Shown: positions 30,787 to 38,523, counted from the first letter of the stretch. The stretch is DNA of 42,126 bases from Pseudoselenomonas ruminis (GCF_008271295.1 NZ_VTOY01000017.1:1-42126), one strand, 5' to 3'. Numbers and translations are program-made. The notes: a model not told the origin generated them from the sequence alone.

Positions 30787-31236
30787 ATGCGCGGCCTGAG
30801 AATTTTTTGCTTGCTTGCTTTCCTTTTGAATTTTGGGGCTTCCGCTGCGCTGGCAGAGGATTTGCCTGTTACCTCCAACTTTGGATGGCGAGTGCATCCC
30901 ATAAGCGGAGAGTATAAATTTCATTCAGGGGTAGACCTGGGCTATCCCTACGGCACCGGGATTCTTGCCTTATTTGATGGCGTGGTGGTGGATGCCGGAA
31001 ATTTCGGTGACGGATATGGAAATCAAGTGCTTATCTATGAGCAAGCGGATGATACCTTTACCCGTTACGCCCATTGCAGTGAAGTTTACGTTTCTGCAGG
31101 GGAAGCAGTACAGGCAGGTCAAATGATCGCAGCCGTAGGCAGCACGGGAAACGCGACCGGGCCACACCTGCATTTAGAATACATAGTCCCCGGCGAAGGG
31201 GGCTATCAGTACGCTGATCCGTTGGCGTTGTTTTGA
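30787..31236 (+). CDS. Secreted M23-family (LytM) peptidase
   Basis: The 149-residue exported zinc endopeptidase cuts peptidoglycan cross-links. The signal peptide is IFCLLAFLLNFGASAALA. The compact M23 domain has FHSGVDLGYP (HxxxD), RYAHCSEV and GPHLHLEY (HxH), all metal and catalytic residues present. It lacks extra domains and is close to the minimal size. It probably helps the transfer machinery through the wall, complementing the SLT enzyme at 4976. Its stop lies within the 26-bp terminator stem. Confidence 0.92.
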   Translation: MRGLRIFCLLAFLLNFGASAALAEDLPVTSNFGWRVHPISGEYKFHSGVDLGYPYGTGILALFDGVVVDAGNFGDGYGNQVLIYEQADDTFTRYAHCSEVYVSAGEAVQAGQMIAAVGSTGNATGPHLHLEYIVPGEGGYQYADPLALF

Positions 31237-31292
31237 AAAGATATAAAAATAGGCTTGGGCAACAATCCCAAGCCTATTTTTATATCTTTTCA
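31234..31292. terminator. 26-bp perfect bidirectional terminator
   Basis: TGAAAAGATATAAAAATAGG plus CTTGGG (31234-31259), loop CAACAAT, exact complement at 31267-31292. The stem contains the stop codon of the M23 gene on the plus strand (TGA at 31234) and of the gene ending at 31280 on the minus strand. Confidence 0.9.
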
Positions 31293-31885
31293 CCTATGGT
31301 GGAATATTGCTGGCTTTCATCGGCCAACTTCGCCCATCCTTCTGAATCTTGGAAGGAATCAATGCGCTGTTGTGCTTCGTAAGGGGTGGAATAAGATTCC
31401 CGGAATACTTCATCCTCCCTGCCACGGGGGGATGTGTAGATGGTGGTTTCTTGTACTGGGGAAACACTGCAAACATGGAAGTTATGGCCATCGGTGGAAT
31501 CATTGTAGAAAATAACCCGCTTATCCTTAAACTCCACCTGCAGACGGTCTGCATCCAGCAGCTCGAAGCGACACTTTCGCTTTCTTTCCACTGTTAAGAC
31601 GGAGCGGACTTCCTTGGTGGCCAGCTTCAGGAGATTATCCCGTGGCCATGTTTGCCCCATGAACTTATCTTGTAGAAAATCCTCTATGCGTTGCCGGGGC
31701 TTCCAAAGGCGTTCGGCTCCTTCGCGTGTAATAAACCAGCCCACGGCGGTTTCTACCGCTTCATCTTCAGTGAGGCGGTGGTTTATACAGGCGGTAAATA
31801 CGTTGGTGGTGGCTATCTCAAATTGCTCTGATACTTCAGCAGTGGATAGCAATTTGCTAACATCTTGGATGCTGGTAATTTCCAT
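31280..31885 (-). CDS. Hypothetical protein with predicted DNA-binding N-terminus
   Basis: The 201-residue protein has an N-terminal part that reads like a MerR/HTH-17-type domain (LLSTAEVSEQFEIATTNVFTA, then GWFITREGAERLW). A basic middle (KRKCRFELLDADRLQVEFK) and a beta-rich C-terminal region with no known motif follow. Its ATG overlaps the stop of the upstream gene (TAATG), so both come from the shared promoter at 32354-32382. Probably a plasmid regulator or partition accessory; function not established. Confidence 0.7.
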   Translation of the reverse strand: MEITSIQDVSKLLSTAEVSEQFEIATTNVFTACINHRLTEDEAVETAVGWFITREGAERLWKPRQRIEDFLQDKFMGQTWPRDNLLKLATKEVRSVLTVERKRKCRFELLDADRLQVEFKDKRVIFYNDSTDGHNFHVCSVSPVQETTIYTSPRGREDEVFRESYSTPYEAQQRIDSFQDSEGWAKLADESQQYSTIGEKI

Positions 31886-32319
31886 TATGCTTTTTCTCCA
31901 TTCTGCGCTTTCTCCAGTTCAACCGTCAGATAATCCAGCATATCCTGTAATTCTGCTATTTCCTTGTCCTTGCTTTTTATGGTCTGCTGCTGTTCCAATA
32001 TCATGCTAACCAGTTTTTGGTTTTCAGTCTTTAGCTGCTCAATATTCCCTACATCCGTCTGAACGGAGTCAAGAGCATCGCTGTAAGTGGTGAATACATC
32101 CAAAAGCTGGTGATGTAGCTCATCGCAAGTAGTGGCAAGGCGTTCACTGGCTTTCTGCAGATCAATGAATTTCTTTGCTTGCTTGCTTCCTCTGTATTTA
32201 TCAATAAGGGTTCTGAACATATCAGCGCGGGTCATGTGGTTTTTTTCCGTCATTTCTAAAAAGGCGGCTTTTAATTCTTCGCCTACACGCAAAGCGATTA
32301 CGTCCTTTGTTCGTTCCAT
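31885..32319 (-). CDS. RHH-like protein with coiled-coil tail
   Basis: The 144-residue protein begins with a ribbon-helix-helix-like segment (DVIALRVGEELKAAFLEMTE, then MTRADMFRTLIDKY). A long coiled coil follows (residues about 60-140: NIEQLKTENQKLVSMILEQQ, KDKEIAELQDMLDYLTVELE). This is the layout of plasmid accessory DNA-binding proteins (MobC-, KfrA- or partition-like). It is the first gene of a coupled pair driven by the shared promoter at 32354-32382. No exact family can be named from sequence alone. Confidence 0.7.
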   Translation of the reverse strand: MERTKDVIALRVGEELKAAFLEMTEKNHMTRADMFRTLIDKYRGSKQAKKFIDLQKASERLATTCDELHHQLLDVFTTYSDALDSVQTDVGNIEQLKTENQKLVSMILEQQQTIKSKDKEIAELQDMLDYLTVELEKAQNGEKA

Positions 32320-32353
32320 GCTATCATTCCCTTCTTGGTGGACTGTTTATGTT

Positions 32354-32382
32354 AGTATACCATGTTTTATGTTTTAATACAA
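32354..32382 (-). promoter_or_regulatory. Shared plasmid promoter, site 3
   Basis: Minus strand: TTGTAT (32377-32382), spacer TAAAACATAAAACATGG, TATACT (32354-32359). One change from site 1. Drives 32319-31280. Confidence 0.8.
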
Positions 32383-32529
32383 ACAGTATATAATTATATA
32401 TAAAAATAGACCATGCTCTAAATTTACATTAGCGTATGGTCATAGAATAAAGCAAGTCCTTTATAAAAAAATCATTATTTGATATAATATAAATAAAATC
32501 TAAGATGATATTTTACAAAAAGGGGGGAT

Positions 32530-33129
32530 ATGATGAAAATAGGATATGTTCGTGTTTCGACCTTGGAGCAACATGAGGAACGGCAAAAGGTGGAGCTGAC
32601 AGAAAAAGCACACGTTGAAAAAATCTTCCTTGATAAGCTATCCGGCAAAGATACTGACCGTCCCCAGCTTCAGGCAATGCTGGAGTTTGCCCGTGAGGGC
32701 GATACTGTATATGTATCAGAGTTCTCTCGGCTGGCGCGTAGTACAAAGGATTTACTGGACATTGTGCAACAGCTGAAGGAAAAGCAGGTGCAGGTCATAT
32801 CATTAAAGGAGAGCTTCGATACATCAACACCTGCCGGAGAGTTGGCAATGACCATGTTTGCTGCTATTGCTACCTTTGAGCGTAAGATCATGCTTGAACG
32901 GCAACGGGAAGGGATAGCATTGGCCAAGGCACAGGGAAAGTACAGGGGACGCAGAGAAGCCAAGAAGCCAGCAAATTGGCAGGAATTGGTTGCAAAGTAT
33001 CAATGCAGGGAAATTGCTTCCGTCAGTGAACTTGTTAGAATATGCGGTTGTTCTAGGCCAACTATATATAAATGGTTAAAAAGTTCAGGCGTTTTTATAA
33101 AGGAGAAACCTGAATTTTTGAAAAGATAA
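32530..33129 (+). CDS. Serine recombinase (resolvase/invertase family)
   Basis: The 199-residue enzyme has a catalytic domain at residues 1-130: IGYVRVSTLEQ (catalytic Ser in VSTLEQ), DKLSGKDTDRPQL, VYVSEFSRLARSTKDLL and FAAIATFERKIMLERQREGI. A C-terminal HTH follows (ASVSELVRICGCSRPTIYKWL). Likely resolves plasmid multimers; a res site should lie in 32383-32529 but I could not delimit subsites. GGGGGG lies just before the ATG. It lies between the plasmid backbone and the AT-rich restriction island, so it could also be linked with acquisition of that island. Confidence 0.9.
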   Translation: MMKIGYVRVSTLEQHEERQKVELTEKAHVEKIFLDKLSGKDTDRPQLQAMLEFAREGDTVYVSEFSRLARSTKDLLDIVQQLKEKQVQVISLKESFDTSTPAGELAMTMFAAIATFERKIMLERQREGIALAKAQGKYRGRREAKKPANWQELVAKYQCREIASVSELVRICGCSRPTIYKWLKSSGVFIKEKPEFLKR

Positions 33130-33130
33130 A

Positions 33131-33886
33131 TTATATACTATTAAATATATCTGCAAACAAATTCTTAAATATTTTGTCTTGTTTTATTGATTCTAAGACA
33201 TATCCTACATTGGGGAGTGATTTATCGCTCATTATATAGTTATCCTGTTGAAGTACTTCTGTTTTGGGGTCAGTTTTGATATTGCCAGTTTCAACTTCTA
33301 AGTTTAGACAAGCCTTATTGAGATTGTCCTTGTTACATTTTATTCCTCTATGTGCAATATGCTTTAATCTCCAAAAATTATCATGGGTAATTCCCCCCAT
33401 AACCTTATAGAATATTCTCTTATTGTCCCAAATTTCCTTTGTTGAAGAATATCCCATGTCATTTTCATCCATTTCAGGTGATATACCCACCTTTACTAGC
33501 ACATGTAAATCTATTTTTATAGGGCTACCATCATTATTGCGATACCTAAAATTACCATTTTCATCAAATCTTTTTGTTTCAATCATAAAGAAATCTGCAT
33601 TAGATTTTATTGACTTTACACTGATGATTATATCATCAACCCGTAAATCTAATATATCCCATTGCCCTTTAGGAGATACACTAAAATCCGGTTCAGGTAT
33701 GTCCGCATTTGGATACATTTCCTTTAGCTCATTCCACAATCCAACTTCACCTAGTTTTCCACGAAAATCATCACGAAATATTTCCCATGTTTCTCTTTTC
33801 ATGATCATATTTTCATTGTGGTTTCCAATCATATCCCTTGCAAACATATAACATTTCCATACTTGACCATATTTGAATCCTGGCAT
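33131..33886 (-). CDS. Predicted restriction endonuclease, PD-(D/E)XK type
   Basis: The 251-residue protein starts MPGFKYGQVWKCYMFARDMI. A nuclease-like core is visible: GKLGEVGLWNEL (Glu about 47), then GQWDILDLRVDDIIISVKS (Asp77, Lys91), the D...(S)xK pattern of the PD-(D/E)XK fold. ATG 33886 has AAGGTGG 8 nt upstream; the longer frame runs through the promoter (minus-strand TTGCTT, 17 nt, TATAAT at 33920-33950). It follows the C5 methyltransferase but has its own promoter beyond the terminator at 33969-34015, allowing late expression. Very AT-rich. Specificity unknown. Confidence 0.7.
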   Translation of the reverse strand: MPGFKYGQVWKCYMFARDMIGNHNENMIMKRETWEIFRDDFRGKLGEVGLWNELKEMYPNADIPEPDFSVSPKGQWDILDLRVDDIIISVKSIKSNADFFMIETKRFDENGNFRYRNNDGSPIKIDLHVLVKVGISPEMDENDMGYSSTKEIWDNKRIFYKVMGGITHDNFWRLKHIAHRGIKCNKDNLNKACLNLEVETGNIKTDPKTEVLQQDNYIMSDKSLPNVGYVLESIKQDKIFKNLFADIFNSI

Positions 33887-33968
33887 ACCATCAGCCACCT
33901 TATAGATAATATATATTAGAGTATAAATATATATTATATCATAAAAAATATATGAAAGCAAAATACGA

Positions 33969-34015
33969 CTAATATAAAAAGGCTCCTGCTATTAGCGGGA
34001 GCCTTTTTATATTAG
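33969..34015. terminator. Bidirectional terminator after the methyltransferase gene
   Basis: CTAATATAAAAAGGCTCC (33969-33986) pairs exactly with 33998-34015, an 18-bp stem that contains the methyltransferase stop codon. Confidence 0.9.
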
Positions 34016-35001
34016 CCGTTATTCTTTTGAGAATCTAACGCTTTTACCATTGCCTCTGCAATTCTATGAATTACTGGGACACATACAGAGTTACCAGCTT
34101 GTTTATACAATCTAGTATCGCTTTGGTTTGGTAATTTGAAAGTTTTGGAGTCAAAACCCTGTGTGTTAAAACATTCTCTTGGGGTCATTTTACGAATACC
34201 TTGAGCTGTTTTTACAATGCAGACATTATGGCCACCTTCACCTTGATTAGCCGTTAAGGTTGGAACAACGCCACTTTTATTTTGTCTAACATACTTTCTT
34301 CGCCACTGATAGATAGCTGGATGTTCTAAGTCTTCATCTTTCATGGCTTCTTTCAACTGTTGGTAAATATCCCCTTTATATTTTCCCTCAGTGTAATAGT
34401 ATTTATCAGGAACTTTATTGTCAAAGTCAATAACATCTTTTACACTTTTTTCGAGTTTGATAGGTTCAGGCCACTCGAAATTATGCAAGGCTTTTTCATC
34501 ACGAAAAGCAACTATATATATGCGCTCTCTATTTTGAGCCATATTACCATAGTGCATTGCATTTAACACCCGAGAATCAGCATGATAACCTAATTGTTTT
34601 AATTTATCGGATATAACTCTAAATGTATTTCCATTATCATGACCAACTAAGTTTTTTACATTCTCAAACAGGGCAGCCACAGGCTTTTTATGTTTTAACA
34701 TTCTTGCTAATTGAAAAAAAAGCTCTCCACGGCCTTTTTCATCATCAAACCCTTGTCGTAAGCCAGCAACAGAAAAAGCCTGACATGGAAAACCGCCAAT
34801 AATAATGTCCGTGTTAGGTACATCTTTGTCACTAACTTCGTTTATGTCTCGCACATCGACTTTCAGCGGAAAATTCAATTCAAAAGTTTCTGCTGCATAT
34901 GGATCAAACTCATTTGCATAAACGGTCTTGCATTTGCCAGTTTGCTCAAAACCTAGGTCGATTCCTCCTACACCAGCGAAAAAAGAAGCTATTGTATACA
35001 T
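34012..35001 (-). CDS. DNA cytosine-5 methyltransferase
   Basis: The 329-residue protein has all main motifs in order: I FFAGVGGIDLGFE (about residues 7-19), IV GGFPCQAFSVAG (catalytic Cys about 73), VI FENVKNLV, VIII QNRERIYIVAF, a target-recognition region (about residues 190-260), and X KQAGNSVCVPVIHRIAEAM. It modifies cytosines in a specific site to protect host and plasmid from the linked nucleases. GGAG lies 8 nt before the ATG. Its promoter is built into a 26-bp palindrome (35043-35068), suggesting self-control. The target sequence cannot be read from the protein. Confidence 0.94.
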   Translation of the reverse strand: MYTIASFFAGVGGIDLGFEQTGKCKTVYANEFDPYAAETFELNFPLKVDVRDINEVSDKDVPNTDIIIGGFPCQAFSVAGLRQGFDDEKGRGELFFQLARMLKHKKPVAALFENVKNLVGHDNGNTFRVISDKLKQLGYHADSRVLNAMHYGNMAQNRERIYIVAFRDEKALHNFEWPEPIKLEKSVKDVIDFDNKVPDKYYYTEGKYKGDIYQQLKEAMKDEDLEHPAIYQWRRKYVRQNKSGVVPTLTANQGEGGHNVCIVKTAQGIRKMTPRECFNTQGFDSKTFKLPNQSDTRLYKQAGNSVCVPVIHRIAEAMVKALDSQKNNG

Positions 35002-35034
35002 TTCATCACTCCATATAAGAATTTTTGTTCTCTT

Positions 35035-35068
35035 ATTATATCAAACATTGCGGCGCGCCGCAATGTTT
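35035..35068 (-). promoter_or_regulatory. Methyltransferase promoter within a 26-bp palindrome
   Basis: Perfect palindrome with half-site AAACATTGCGGCG (35043-35068). On the minus strand the -35 TTGCGG (35058-35063) and most of the 17-nt spacer lie inside it; the -10 TATAAT is 35035-35040. The centre GCGGCGCGCCGC is a GC island in AT-rich DNA and rich in CpG and GCNGC sites. Confidence 0.8.
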
Positions 35069-35086
35069 ACATAATATTTTACTTAC

Positions 35087-35135
35087 AATAAATTACAAGG
35101 GGCAACTGTAAACAAGTCGCCCCTTGTAATTTATT
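35087..35135. terminator. Terminator after the large nuclease gene
   Basis: AATAAATTACAAGGGGC (35087-35103) pairs exactly with 35119-35135. Contains the stop codon of the gene ending at 35131. Confidence 0.9.
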
Positions 35136-36735
35136 GTTCATCGTCTTCTATATAAACAAATTTTATAAAAACATCAGATGAACCTATTTTTTTATACATT
35201 CTAATTCCGTTTATGTGAACTCTCTCTAAGGCATTCATTGTTAATGGTTCGTATTCTTTTAATTGAAATACACCTCTTAACAACCATTGTCCAAGTATTG
35301 CTTGGTTTATTGTGGACTCAATACCTTTTCCGTCATCTTGCGTAATAAACGCCTCAATTTTAGTGTTAGACGGTTCAAAGACCAAATTAAATTTTCTTTG
35401 CTCTGGTTCTAATGCTAATTTATGAGTTCCCTCTCTTAATAAACCTGCATTTGGTGCAAAGAAATTAGGATGACTTTTATGAAATTCTTTAGCATTTGGA
35501 ATTGGAATATATACTTCTGTAATAGGACGATATAACATTTTTAATACATCTTTTTGAAATTCAATATTACCAATTACCTTTAGCTTTTCATGTAAATCTT
35601 TTCTTAATAATTCCTTTTGATACTTTTCAGCATTTTTAGATGCCTTTTCCAGTAAAAATACTGTTAGACCAGATATTATTTCATTAAGTTTTGTGTGCTC
35701 AATTTCACCTTGATATATATCTTTTAATTTTTGAATCCTTTTTTCTCTATAATTGTTTTTAGTCTGCATCTTTGAACCAACACCATAGAAACCATTAAAC
35801 CCGGAATATGGTTCTACATCTATTTTCCAAGTATATGATTCTGTTACTTTATCTAATGCAGGCTCTTTTTGCTTATCAGTTATATTTTTTTGGGGTGCGT
35901 CTTCATTGCCATATACTAAATTTGCAATGTTAGAGAAAATTTCATAAGCATCTTCTGCATATTTTACATCCCATTTCTCTTTAATAATATTATGATTATC
36001 AAAGTTCATGAGTAATTGTGTATCTGCAACGGTGAATCTATAAATATGTTTTTTATCAGTAAAATCGAAATTGGCAGGTGTTTTTACAGAAGTGCATCCC
36101 AATATTTCAATATTGTCCACATCTATTTCATTATACGATGTCTCTCCTACGAATATTTGTGGTACCTGTCCTTTAGCAGATGGCATCAAAACATGGTATA
36201 TAGATTCAACATTTTCTTCTTCTGTTACTGTAAAACCTTTTAGATTTTCTTTAGATGATTTAATTCTTGTGTTGCGTAAGTTAGATATTTCTACTGCTAA
36301 ATCTTTATATAACTGGTTGTTTAGTTTATCAATTTCCTCTTTACTTCTTTTGGTACCATCTTCTTTAACCGAATTATTAAACATTGTATTGAATAATTCT
36401 GACCAAGTATTATGAAATGCCTTGAATTGAGCTATTTTTTGATGGCCAGAATTTATACCAAATGTTTTGATTCCAATAAGATATTTAGAAATAGTACCAT
36501 CTTGATTTTCTTTTTTTATAGCTGCATCATAAGAGGTGTTTCCAATATCTTCTGCTGATGCATTAAACACTTTTTGAAATATTGTTTCCTGATATTTTGA
36601 GTTTATAATGGGATTAGGTTTTTCTGTTGTTTCATCAGCATCAGATTTTTGGGCAAAAACCTCTGTTAAACTTGCAAATGCAAGTATCATTTTTTTATAT
36701 TCTTGTTTTTCTTCGATAGGAAGTGCCGTCCACAT
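35131..36735 (-). CDS. Predicted nuclease/restriction protein next to the C5 methyltransferase
   Basis: The 534-residue cytoplasmic protein has near its N-terminus INSKYQETIFQKVF (Glu50), TSYDAAI (Asp70) and KYLIGIKTFGINSGHQKIAQFK (Lys90). Together they look like a PD-(D/E)XK site of the D...GIK type often seen in type II restriction enzymes. The rest is long and beta-rich (VYIPIPNAKEFHKSHPNFFAP, KFNLVFEPSNTKIEAFIT) and could recognise DNA. ATG 36735 has GGAGG 9 nt upstream. Promoter: minus-strand TTGACG, 17 nt, TAATAT (36771-36799). The family could not be named. Strongly AT-rich, so acquired as a unit with the methyltransferase. Confidence 0.65.
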   Translation of the reverse strand: MWTALPIEEKQEYKKMILAFASLTEVFAQKSDADETTEKPNPIINSKYQETIFQKVFNASAEDIGNTSYDAAIKKENQDGTISKYLIGIKTFGINSGHQKIAQFKAFHNTWSELFNTMFNNSVKEDGTKRSKEEIDKLNNQLYKDLAVEISNLRNTRIKSSKENLKGFTVTEEENVESIYHVLMPSAKGQVPQIFVGETSYNEIDVDNIEILGCTSVKTPANFDFTDKKHIYRFTVADTQLLMNFDNHNIIKEKWDVKYAEDAYEIFSNIANLVYGNEDAPQKNITDKQKEPALDKVTESYTWKIDVEPYSGFNGFYGVGSKMQTKNNYREKRIQKLKDIYQGEIEHTKLNEIISGLTVFLLEKASKNAEKYQKELLRKDLHEKLKVIGNIEFQKDVLKMLYRPITEVYIPIPNAKEFHKSHPNFFAPNAGLLREGTHKLALEPEQRKFNLVFEPSNTKIEAFITQDDGKGIESTINQAILGQWLLRGVFQLKEYEPLTMNALERVHINGIRMYKKIGSSDVFIKFVYIEDDEQ

Positions 36736-36770
36736 TCTCAAAATCCTCCATAAAAAAGCATATTTCTTTT

Positions 36771-36799
36771 ATATTAGAGTAAAATTAAAAAAACGTCAA
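36771..36799 (-). promoter_or_regulatory. Promoter of the large nuclease gene
   Basis: Minus strand TTGACG (36794-36799), 17 nt, TAATAT (36771-36776). It is 20 nt from the operator region of the divergent gene at 36920. Confidence 0.75.
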
Positions 36800-36818
36800 T
36801 AAACAAGTATTGAAAAAT

Positions 36819-36898
36819 GTATAACATAAATCATATTGTATTTTGTTTTGATTTATGTTATACTTAATTCATAGATTGAAAACAGTATTACATAAATC
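36819..36898 (+). promoter_or_regulatory. Promoter and triple operator of the 36920 gene
   Basis: GTATAACATAAATC (36819-36832) and GATTTATGTTATAC (36850-36863) form a perfect 14-bp inverted repeat. A third half-site GTATTACATAAATC is at 36885-36898. The promoter TTGTAT (36836-36841), 17 nt, TATACT (36859-36864) lies within it. The -35 and -10 are the same as in the shared 29-bp promoters. Confidence 0.8.
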
Positions 36899-36919
36899 AT
36901 AAAATTGGAGGTAAGGACA

Positions 36920-37546
36920 ATGAGCAGAGGTGGAGCACGGAAAGGCGCAGGAAGGAAAAAATCTGCGATAGAAAAGAAAATGTGTACGTTTCGCCTTACA
37001 GAAGACGAACGGGCTTTTATGAAGGATGCCTTGGCCAAATACCGCAAATGTGAAGCAATGCAACCAAAGCCAGCTCCAGCTCCTAATGTGTCTGAATCGC
37101 CACGGCATGAAGCCACTACCATCGTATATCAAGGATATAGCGGTGCTGGTCTGCTGGCACACCTTGAAGAACTATATAGTCAGGAATATGGTTGGCTACA
37201 GGAATACAAGAAATACCTAAAAAGTGACTACTATGATAAACACACCTTGGATGAAATCAATCTGCAACGTGAATTGATCCGTTTGCAGATTGTGGCCTTG
37301 TTGCCACATCTGAACCACTTCAATTTTGATTATGATGTGAAGCTGGCTTGCTCTCCCAAGGGAAAAGCCTACATAAGTGCATCCAAAATCCCCGACATAG
37401 ATAAAGATATAGAGATAAAAGCATGGCAGGAGCCGGACGGGCTGGATTACCAAGAAGAAAATTTGAGGCTGGCCAAAATGTACCGGGAATTGAATACTGA
37501 ACGGGAGAAGGTCAGGGAGCTGGAGCGGAAGCAAAATGATTGGTAA
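36920..37546 (+). CDS. Predicted plasmid DNA-binding protein (GARKGAGRKK N-terminus)
   Basis: The 208-residue protein begins SRGGARKGAGRKKSAIEKKM, a basic AT-hook-like stretch common in plasmid and phage DNA-binding proteins. An RHH/helical segment (TFRLTEDERAFMKDALAKY), a Pro-rich linker (QPKPAPAPNVSESP), a helical middle and a charged C-terminal helix (REKVRELERKQNDW) follow. GGAGG lies 8 nt before ATG 36920. Three operator half-sites overlap its promoter, and related sites lie near the origin (10986-11073) and at 3471, so it is a good candidate for the binding protein. No family name can be given. Confidence 0.65.
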   Translation: MSRGGARKGAGRKKSAIEKKMCTFRLTEDERAFMKDALAKYRKCEAMQPKPAPAPNVSESPRHEATTIVYQGYSGAGLLAHLEELYSQEYGWLQEYKKYLKSDYYDKHTLDEINLQRELIRLQIVALLPHLNHFNFDYDVKLACSPKGKAYISASKIPDIDKDIEIKAWQEPDGLDYQEENLRLAKMYRELNTEREKVRELERKQNDW

Positions 37547-37552
37547 CATCAG

Positions 37553-37573
37553 CCCCGCGTAAGCGGGGCGAAT
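37553..37573. repeat. GC hairpin, copy 2 (cassette end element)
   Basis: CCCCGC (37553-37558), GTAA, GCGGGG (37563-37568), CGAATTTTG. Same as 80-100. It lies after the stop of the 36920 gene and may serve as its terminator, but its other copy has no such gene visible beside it. Confidence 0.6.
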
Positions 37574-37616
37574 TTTGAAAACTTTATTGTATTTGATTTG
37601 TGTCTTACATATTTCA

Positions 37617-37648
37617 AAAGGCGATGCCGTAGGGCATCGCCTTTCCTT
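37617..37648 (-). terminator. Terminator of the ardC-like gene
   Basis: AAAGGCGATGCC (37617-37628), loop GTAG, GGCATCGCCTTT (37633-37644), directly after the ardC stop. Confidence 0.85.
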
Positions 37649-38523
37649 TATCCTGCTACAATCTCATTCATATAATCTATGGCTTTCTGTGCTGCATTCG
37701 CTCCATTTATGAGCCAGTCGGGATTTTCCTTGATGGCTGCGCTCCAGCCTTGCAGGTAGGCCGCTGTGTTGTCATCCTCGGAAGTAATGCCAAACTGACG
37801 GCAGAGGAGAGCCGCGCCGAACTCGGCCACAATTTCCTCTTTTGAGTAGCTGACCCGCGCGGTGTCCTCCTCGCTGGCCTTTCTGCCCATTTCCTTGGCC
37901 GTGCTATGCACCAATTCATGGAAGCAAGTAGCCACATAAGCCTCTGTGTTTTTGAACTCCTCGCGGGGTGGTACCTGAACAAGGTGCCGGCTGGGAATAT
38001 AGTAGGCACTACCTTTCCCCGGCTTGGTGGTGCTTTCATGCTCCATCGTGACCCCTGTCTTTTCTGCAAAGGCTTTTATAAAGGCCTCGGCCTCCTCCAG
38101 CGGTTGATTATCGCGGGTAATAACCTGCCGTTTACGCTCCAGCCCCTCGGTCTGTGCCATGACCTCGAATACATTGTAGAATTTCAAGAAAGCATAGCAA
38201 TCATCAGGATTGTCCCCTTCTTCTGCAGGGCGTTTCTCGGCCTTGTTCCAGCGGTTCCAGTAGATGATAGGCAGGGATTTTGCTCCCTTCTTGATTTTGC
38301 CCCCCAACTCTTGGCACTGGTTAAAAGTGACATATTCGCTCGTTTCTCCAGTTCCCAAGAAAGACAGGATTAACATATTGATGCCTCGATACTCTTTCAT
38401 CGTCTTGGCATTGACTGGCATTAACACGTTATTGAGAAGCCCGCTGTCCCACGGCAAACGCTGGCTCGTTGCCATCTTTTCAGTGACCATCTTGATGAGT
38501 TCTGCTTTAATATCCTTCTTCAT
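37648..38523 (-). CDS. ardC: ArdC-like antirestriction protein
   Basis: The 291-residue protein has an N-terminal ArdC/DUF1738-type ssDNA-binding domain (residues 1-130: LPWDSGLLNNVLMPVNAKT, YRGINMLILSF, SEYVTFNQCQELGGKIKKGAK). A zinc metallopeptidase-like domain follows with TCFHELVHSTAKEM (HExxH) and SKEEIVAEFGAALLC (third ligand Glu). Known ArdC proteins protect incoming plasmid DNA from restriction. GGGAGG lies 7 nt before ATG 38523. The GC-rich repeat copy B lies 45 nt upstream, mirroring the radC cassette. On this plasmid it coexists with a resident restriction system. Confidence 0.9.
   Translation of the reverse strand: MKKDIKAELIKMVTEKMATSQRLPWDSGLLNNVLMPVNAKTMKEYRGINMLILSFLGTGETSEYVTFNQCQELGGKIKKGAKSLPIIYWNRWNKAEKRPAEEGDNPDDCYAFLKFYNVFEVMAQTEGLERKRQVITRDNQPLEEAEAFIKAFAEKTGVTMEHESTTKPGKGSAYYIPSRHLVQVPPREEFKNTEAYVATCFHELVHSTAKEMGRKASEEDTARVSYSKEEIVAEFGAALLCRQFGITSEDDNTAAYLQGWSAAIKENPDWLINGANAAQKAIDYMNEIVAG

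Noticed and set aside
32383-32529. res site of the serine recombinase
   Set aside because: Expected here, but I could not find clear paired 12-bp inverted subsites in this AT-rich gap.
78-37573. CCCCGCGTAAGCGGGG resembles the core of type I-E CRISPR repeats
   Set aside because: Only two copies, 37 kb apart, with no spacers and no cas genes. They look like hairpin terminators or cassette ends.
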